A DNA stretch of 12,187 nt from Saprospiraceae bacterium. Lineage in GTDB: Bacteria; Bacteroidota; Bacteroidia; Chitinophagales; Saprospiraceae. Positions 7,541 through 12,187 of the stretch are shown here, piece by piece. The DNA lies in the NCBI GenBank assembly GCA_007125435.1, contig SLDF01000245.1, forward strand, positions 1 through 12,187. The letters run 5' to 3'. Numbering within the stretch: the first letter of the stretch is position 1; each line of letters begins with the position of its first letter. Position numbers and translations under genes: made by a program. Under the pieces are notes generated by a model. The model had not been told where the DNA came from. It ran no database searches and saw only the letters and a list, made by a program, of their open reading frames with translations.

Positions 7541-7682
7541 GGCTAAAGTCTAAATTGAATCTGTGTCCCTAAGGATGAGCTATAGCTCCATCCCTGTTCA
7601 ATGGTACTCAAATATAGATAGAGCTAGGATGTCAACTGGTAGGATTCCAAAGATATAAATGAAGTGACACATGGCTTTAGCC
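7541..7682 (+). repeat. REP/RAYT-type palindromic element (about 140 bp), putative
   Basis: The left edge GGCTAAAG (7541-7548) is the inverse of CTTTAGCC (7675-7682); the right edge GGCTTTAGCC is itself a small hairpin. Near the middle, GGATG-AGCTATAGCTC-CATCC (7573-7593) forms an imperfect palindrome. GGCTAAAG/CTTTAGCC ends enclosing hairpins are typical of repeats mobilised by REP-associated tyrosine transposases (IS200/IS605-like TnpA_REP) in Bacteroidota. No transposase gene is present, so this would be a non-autonomous copy. Only one copy is visible here, so the call rests on structure and on recalled similarity. Confidence 0.45.
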
Positions 7683-7975
7683 TGTGGTAAAAAGAAAAGA
7701 GGAAAATCCAGGTTCAACATAAATAATCTGAAGTGCATGATTTTTATCTCGAAAAATATACTTTTGAGGAATTGATATATAGATAAGCCATTAAGTAATC
7801 TTTAATAGCTTGATTACTGATTTTGGCAATGTGGTCTGCTGATTGCTGCTTTTCAGAACTCGATTATTTATGCATTTGCACGCAACCAAATAGGGATTGA
7901 CGGCATCTTAAATGTGACGAATAGAACTTAGCGACAAAAATTGAATTCAAGATAACTCAAAATATAAATAATAGT
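7683..7975 (+). other. AT-rich non-coding region upstream of the M16 peptidase gene
   Basis: I see no gene, RNA gene or strong hairpin here. A TACTTTTG (7759-7766) matches the Bacteroidota -7 consensus TAnnTTTG, but no TTG lies at the right distance upstream, so a promoter there is unproven. CTTAGCGAC (7927-7935) lies 40 nt before the M16 ATG. The same 9-mer occurs 36 nt before the ATG of the PA-domain gene. Confidence 0.4.
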
Positions 7976-10882
7976 ATGAAAAAACTCATGTATAGTTTGC
8001 TGCTTACAGTGGCATTTTTTCCTCAATTAGTGACCGCTCAGATGCAAAGCTTTGAGGAATATGTACTCCCCAATGGCCTTAAAGTATTCCTACAAGAAGA
8101 TAGAACTCAGCCCAATGCCGTCGGAGCAGTCATAGTCAAAGGTGGCGCCAAATGTGACCCGGCTGACGCTACAGGTATAGCCCATTATTTTGAACATATG
8201 ATGTTTAAGGGCACTGACTCTATTGGTACGATAGATTTTCCCTCAGAAAAGATATATCTGGATAGTATAGCCATAGCATATGATCATCTGGGAGCGACAA
8301 CAGATGCCGTTGAACGTGAAGCTATTCAGAGAAGAATTAATCAACTCTCAGTAAAAGCTGCGGACTATGCTATTCCAAATGAATTTGACCGCCTGGTCAG
8401 TCATTTTGGAGGGACGGGATTGAATGCATTTACCAATGATGACAATATCGTTTACTTCAATACTTTTCCGGGAGAAAAAACGCAATTGTGGCTCGAACTG
8501 TACGCTCATCGTTTTATCAATCCTGTATTTCGCCTTTTTCAATCTGAGCTAGAGACTGTCTACGAAGAGAAGAATATGTATGCTGACTTTTCCTTCACAG
8601 CCATTTTCGAAAAATGGCAGGAAGTTGCCTATCCCAATCACGCCTATGGCACACAGACTGTTCTTGGAAGTGCTGAGCACTTAAAGAACCCCTCGTTGTC
8701 AAAAATGCAAGCCTATTTTGACACCTATTATGTACCAAACAATATGGCGCTTGCTATGACAGGCAACTTTGATATCGTGGAGGTCAAGCCGTGGATAGAA
8801 GCCACTTTTGGTGCGTGGGAGACTAAGTCCGCTCCTGTCTTTCCTGAGTTTCCGATTCACGAGTTTTCTGGTGTCGAAAAGCACAAGGTTCGCTTGACGC
8901 CTATCAGAGTAGGTGCTTTTATTTATCAAGGTGTGCCTTCATCTCATGAAGATGCTATGAAGCTTGAGATTCTATCAGAGATCCTTTCCAATTCTGCAGA
9001 AACAGGACTGCTTGATGAACTAAGAAGTGACAGAAAGCTAATGGCGTCAGAAGTTATGTTAGAAAGCAAAGTTGATCTGGGAAGTATTACCATATTGTAT
9101 ATACCTAAAATCGTGGGACAATCCATGAATAAAGCCGAGAAACTGGTCATGGCTAAAATAGATCAAGTCAAGCAAGGTGATTTTGACGACCGTTTATTTG
9201 AGATCGCAAAAGTAGAAATGAAAAAGTCATTCTATGAAAATATGGAAGATCCCCGCTATAAACTGTACAGTCTGATCGAAGTATTTAACAACAACCAGAC
9301 GTGGGAGGAATATGTCGACGAGCAAATGAGCATCGATAACATCACCAAGCAAGATATTGTGGATGTTGCCAATAAGTACTTCACCGATAATTATGCCATA
9401 CTGCGGTCTAGAACCGGATTTCCGAAAAAAGACAAGGTTAAAAAGCCTGGATTTGATCCTATTATTCCTAAGAACTCAGAGGCAGAATCAGTCTATGCGC
9501 AGCAGTTCAAGGCAAAAGACACAGTAGACATCGAGCCATTATATATGAAGGTTGGTATGGTAGGTGAAGACGAATTATCAGAAAAAGATGTATTGAAAGC
9601 AAAATGGAACGATAAGGTGAGTTATTTCCACGGACATAATCCAATCAATAATATTTTTAAAATTCAATTCAAATACGGCATAGGCAGACGGCAGAATGAC
9701 TTGATGCCTTATGCATGTATGCACCTCAATGAATTGGGCACATCCACAAAGGACCAAAAAGAGTTTAATAAACAGATGCAGCTACTGGGGGCTAGTTTTT
9801 ATGCCACTAGTGATAATAACACCTTTACCATAATGTTGGAAGGACTTGAAGAAAACTACGATGCCACCATTGCACTATTCAGCGAGTTTATCAGCGATCT
9901 AAAACCGAATGACGATAAGATCAAGATATTATACTCAGATATAAAGCAGGAAAGAAAAATCGAGAAAAAGTCTGCCTCAGATAAGATAAGCTACTTATTT
10001 GACTATAGCCGGTATGGAGAGGAGTCTATTGGCATCAAGCGCAAATCGGCTAAAGAGATCAAAAAGCTACGCTCACAAAGCTTGATAAATGCGCTGTTAG
10101 ATGGACTTGAATACGAGCTACAGGTCATGTACACAGGGACACAGAGCCCGGAATCCATCCGCACATCATTAGTGTCTACGCCATTGGTGAGCAAGGTGGG
10201 TAAAGAGGGCCACTTCAACGACTTCATACCCTATGCAGATGTCAATGAACCGACCGTGTACTACATCGACGATCCCAAAGCACTGCAAAGCCAGATTTAC
10301 ATCTGGACGCCAGGTGCTCCACTGGGAGAAGACAAAAGAATTCAAAGCAATGTATTTAACGAGTATTTTGGTGGAGGTATGGAAGGTCTGGTATTTCAGG
10401 AGATTCGGGAGTTCCGCTCTTTAGCTTACAGTTGCTTCGGACGGTACTTACTGCCCAATAACAAAAAAGCCGGCACCATGTTTGTCTGTGGTTTATCGAC
10501 TCAGGCGGATAAGTCAGAAGAGGCCATTGATGTATTTTTGTCTTTACTAAAGGACATGCCACAAAAACCAGAAAGAGTAGAGAACATCAAAAATGCCATG
10601 ACCAAAAGTGTTAATGCTTCACGCAGTAGCTTCAGAGCAGCGCCATCTTCTGTGGCTTCATGGGAGTTAATGGGCTATGAAGAAGATCCAAAGATCAAGG
10701 CACTCGACTATGTAAATAGCGATTTTAGCTTTGACGACATCATAGACTTCCACCAAAATGACGTAGAAAAAGACAATGTAGTCATCTGCATCGTAGGCAA
10801 TATGAAAACCATCGGTAAAGACAACCTTGATAAGTACGGCAAAGTCAAGGCATTAAAAGTCAAGGATGTCATGAAATTATGA
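7976..10882 (+). CDS. Secreted M16 family zinc metallopeptidase (two-unit, insulinase-like)
   Basis: The 968-residue protein starts with a signal peptide (MKKLMYSLLLTVAFFPQLVTA, cleavage near 21-22, no lipobox). The N-terminal half is a catalytic M16 domain with the inverted zinc motif H70-Y-F-E73-H74 in G-I-A-H-Y-F-E-H-M-M-F-K-G-T. By alignment the third ligand is Glu198 in E-L-E-T-V-Y-E-E-K. The spacing from His74 to Glu198 is 124 residues, longer than the usual ~76, because of a charged helical insert around 85-135. The second half (about 520-960) repeats the fold without HxxEH. It carries the substrate-binding R/Y-type motif R-E-F-R-S-L-A-Y-S near residue 812, so it is the non-catalytic partner unit of the clamshell. 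It likely degrades peptides in the periplasm. No T9SS tail is seen. It stands alone, with a repeat copy starting 16 bp after the stop and no other terminator. Confidence 0.93.
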   Translation: MKKLMYSLLLTVAFFPQLVTAQMQSFEEYVLPNGLKVFLQEDRTQPNAVGAVIVKGGAKCDPADATGIAHYFEHMMFKGTDSIGTIDFPSEKIYLDSIAIAYDHLGATTDAVEREAIQRRINQLSVKAADYAIPNEFDRLVSHFGGTGLNAFTNDDNIVYFNTFPGEKTQLWLELYAHRFINPVFRLFQSELETVYEEKNMYADFSFTAIFEKWQEVAYPNHAYGTQTVLGSAEHLKNPSLSKMQAYFDTYYVPNNMALAMTGNFDIVEVKPWIEATFGAWETKSAPVFPEFPIHEFSGVEKHKVRLTPIRVGAFIYQGVPSSHEDAMKLEILSEILSNSAETGLLDELRSDRKLMASEVMLESKVDLGSITILYIPKIVGQSMNKAEKLVMAKIDQVKQGDFDDRLFEIAKVEMKKSFYENMEDPRYKLYSLIEVFNNNQTWEEYVDEQMSIDNITKQDIVDVANKYFTDNYAILRSRTGFPKKDKVKKPGFDPIIPKNSEAESVYAQQFKAKDTVDIEPLYMKVGMVGEDELSEKDVLKAKWNDKVSYFHGHNPINNIFKIQFKYGIGRRQNDLMPYACMHLNELGTSTKDQKEFNKQMQLLGASFYATSDNNTFTIMLEGLEENYDATIALFSEFISDLKPNDDKIKILYSDIKQERKIEKKSASDKISYLFDYSRYGEESIGIKRKSAKEIKKLRSQSLINALLDGLEYELQVMYTGTQSPESIRTSLVSTPLVSKVGKEGHFNDFIPYADVNEPTVYYIDDPKALQSQIYIWTPGAPLGEDKRIQSNVFNEYFGGGMEGLVFQEIREFRSLAYSCFGRYLLPNNKKAGTMFVCGLSTQADKSEEAIDVFLSLLKDMPQKPERVENIKNAMTKSVNASRSSFRAAPSSVASWELMGYEEDPKIKALDYVNSDFSFDDIIDFHQNDVEKDNVVICIVGNMKTIGKDNLDKYGKVKALKVKDVMKL

Positions 10883-10898
10883 TAGGTGTGTTTTATTT

Positions 10899-11182
10899 CT
10901 TTGGGCATCACCCTCCTCCTGACGTCGTCGGGTCGCTTTTAAGAGTCTGAAAACAGCCATCTTAACGATCCCAAGTCTTGCTCTTTTGAGCGATATCTTC
11001 GAAAAAAAAATACTTACGTAGATATGGCTATGCGCGTATTTTTTATTCTTCGATCTCACTCAAAATAGCTGCGACTTAGATCATACGACGACTATTTTCA
11101 GACTCATTACGTGACTCGCTGTTCGCTCGGTCCTGCGGACTCACTCGCATGCGCTTGTGATCCACTCCGCATCGCTGATGCA
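10899..11182 (+). repeat. Dispersed intergenic repeat, copy B (284 bp), directly after the M16 gene
   Basis: This is the second copy of the 7095-7377 repeat, in the same orientation. Its outer palindrome arms are at 10943-10958 and 11090-11105 and carry two mismatches, whereas copy A is perfect. The inner U-rich hairpin spans about 11003-11046 and could serve as a terminator for the M16 gene, which has no other. The right edge is ambiguous: in this copy ACTCCGCA (11164-11171) pairs perfectly with TGCGGAGT (11187-11194), so the true end may be near 11194. TCCTGCGGA occurs twice in the right part (11131-11139, 11184-11192). Confidence 0.85.
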
Positions 11183-11488
11183 ATCCTGCGGAGTAAAGTA
11201 GCTTTGAAGTGCCAATGTCAAAAACCAATGGTTTATCAATTTCTTTTATAAAGAATTACAGAGTCACCTCAAAATTCGCTGTAGCAGCGTAGCTAAGCTA
11301 CAGTGCGATGACATAATATTAGTCTAGGGTGTCAGCCTCGGGCTATTGAAACGGTAACCTAAGATTTTTGTGCAATTTTTACTCTCTTACATGTTAAAAG
11401 TAGTGACAAAATTAATCGAGCGAATGTATATTAAAATTAGGAAAACACGCAATGGACTCAAGAGGTATAATTTTCAATTCAATGCCAA
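11183..11488. other. Non-coding region between repeat copy B and the T9SS type B gene
   Basis: No gene is supported here. A hairpin GTAGC-TAA-GCTAC lies at 11289-11301 inside a slightly larger imperfect palindrome (about 11277-11307). Smaller palindromes include AAACC-AAT-GGTTT near 11223 and TTCTTT-TAT-AAAGAA near 11241. None has a U-tract that would make it a clear terminator for either flanking gene. The right part is AT-rich and featureless. Confidence 0.4.
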
Positions 11489-12187
11489 TTATCTCAATAG
11501 AACAACTGTACCTGATTTAGAGACTTCTCTTTCTCCCAGACCATCTCTCATGGTACCTGAAAGATTGTAGACGTAGACACCTTCATCGAGGAGTTGATTA
11601 TTTCGCTTTCCATTCCAATGGTAATTCGGCGAATCACTCGAAAAGATAATAGAGCCCCACCTATCGTGTATGGTCATGGAGTAAGTCAGCCAGTCGCAAG
11701 GGGTATGGACGGTCAATACATCATTGATGCCATCACCGTTTGGAGTAAAGGCATTGGGGATGTAGACATCACAAGCTTCACACTCATCAATGAAGATGTC
11801 AGCAGGGATATCCCATCCGCACAAGTCAGAGAATAATGTGAGCTTAATGTGGTCAGGATGTTCACTTTGTATGGAGTTGCCTACGATTTCTTCATTATCC
11901 ATATATATGCGAAAATCCGGAATGTCTTCATATTCTGGCAAGTTGACCTTGTCACCGACACATATAGTAGTATCTGTTATTGGAGGATCGACACAATCAT
12001 GGCAAGGTCTTACATCTAGATTAAATGTGGTGAATACGCCACAGATGTCATCAGCTACCTCTATCAAATAGTTACCTGCCAATAAATGGTCATCTGCTCT
12101 AAGTGTATCGCCATCATGGAGGAAAAGGTAATCATTCGAAGTCGGTATGTACTCATATGCGCAGATAGAAAAATCATCAGGAAATGA
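11489..12187 (-). CDS. T9SS type B sorting-domain protein (CHU_C/gliding-motility type), C-terminal part
   Basis: The frame is open to the right edge of the window, so the gene's start lies outside; 232 residues are visible before a TAA stop. The last ~94 residues (visible residues about 139-232) are a type B C-terminal domain of the gliding-motility-associated CHU_C family: I-P-N-A-F-T-P-N-G-D-G-I-N-D, then D-R-W-G-S-I-I-F, W-N-G-K, and E-G-V-Y-V-Y-N-L, ending in G-T-V-V-L-L-R. The preceding part is Cys- and Asp-rich (C-H-D-C, T-I-C-V-G-D, E-A-C-D), resembling the Ig/PKD-like repeats of large adhesin-type surface proteins. It should be exported by T9SS and may be linked to adhesion or gliding, though many such proteins have other roles. 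The N-terminal function cannot be seen. Confidence 0.9.
   Translation of the reverse strand, partial: SFPDDFSICAYEYIPTSNDYLFLHDGDTLRADDHLLAGNYLIEVADDICGVFTTFNLDVRPCHDCVDPPITDTTICVGDKVNLPEYEDIPDFRIYMDNEEIVGNSIQSEHPDHIKLTLFSDLCGWDIPADIFIDECEACDVYIPNAFTPNGDGINDVLTVHTPCDWLTYSMTIHDRWGSIIFSSDSPNYHWNGKRNNQLLDEGVYVYNLSGTMRDGLGEREVSKSGTVVLLR

Noticed and set aside
7648..7655. TATCTTTG on the minus strand inside the REP-like element as a promoter for the structured leftward RNA
   Set aside because: The -7 box matches, but no TTG/TTTG lies at 19-20 nt upstream, and it is about 600 bp from the hairpins.
10877..11059. 60-codon leftward ORF inside repeat copy B
   Set aside because: It starts at GTG and runs through the repeat and into the M16 end. 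In copy A the one-base difference in the A-tract puts the same frame into a stop after about 20 codons, so coding is not conserved.
7095..11182. The repeat-flanked M16 gene as a composite transposon
   Set aside because: The repeats carry no transposase or terminal structure of an insertion sequence, and no target duplication is seen outside the pair.
11370..11570. 66-codon rightward ORF near the T9SS type B gene
   Set aside because: It overlaps the opposite-strand sorting domain, has no family features and begins in AT-rich non-coding DNA.

Overview
This window looks like chromosomal DNA from a member of the Bacteroidota, probably a marine or environmental Saprospiria/Chitinophagia-type organism. 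The evidence is direct. Two proteins end in type IX secretion (T9SS) sorting domains, one of type A and one of type B. One promoter matches the Bacteroidota -33/-7 pattern (TTTG, 19 nt, TAnnTTTG). The coding DNA is moderately AT-rich. The family-level placement is only an inference.

Layout. Positions 1-452 (+) hold the 3' end of a family 9 glycosyltransferase (heptosyltransferase-like). Positions 630-2408 (+) encode a secreted protein with a protease-associated (PA) domain and a T9SS type A tail. A strong bidirectional terminator at 2430-2466 separates it from a leftward block of four genes (2525-6777). Read in the direction of transcription, these are carboxynorspermidine decarboxylase (nspC), release-factor glutamine methyltransferase (prmC), an RsmB/NOP-type rRNA m5C methyltransferase, and an FMN-binding flavin-reductase-like protein. 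nspC and prmC are 19 bp apart, and the last two genes are 38 bp apart. The two pairs are separated by 176 bp that carries a textbook promoter and a hairpin-rich leader, so they probably form two transcription units.

Positions 6778-7975 are about 1.2 kb without a recognisable gene. This stretch holds a strong leftward intrinsic terminator preceded by two perfect stem-loops, the first copy of a ~284-bp dispersed repeat, and a ~140-bp REP/RAYT-like palindromic element. Positions 7976-10882 (+) encode a large secreted two-unit M16 zinc metallopeptidase. The second repeat copy, about 94% identical and in the same orientation, starts 16 bp after its stop codon. Each copy contains a ~160-bp imperfect palindrome with U-rich arms. 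The window ends with the 3' part of a leftward gene (11489-12187) for a surface or secreted protein with a T9SS type B (CHU_C/gliding-motility type) tail.

The protein-coding content is ordinary: translation and rRNA modification, polyamine synthesis, envelope sugar transfer and T9SS export. I see no defence system, biosynthetic cluster, CRISPR array or tRNA. The most interesting material is the non-coding DNA around 6874-7690 and 10899-11182: structured repeats, and a possible terminated small RNA or leader upstream of nspC.
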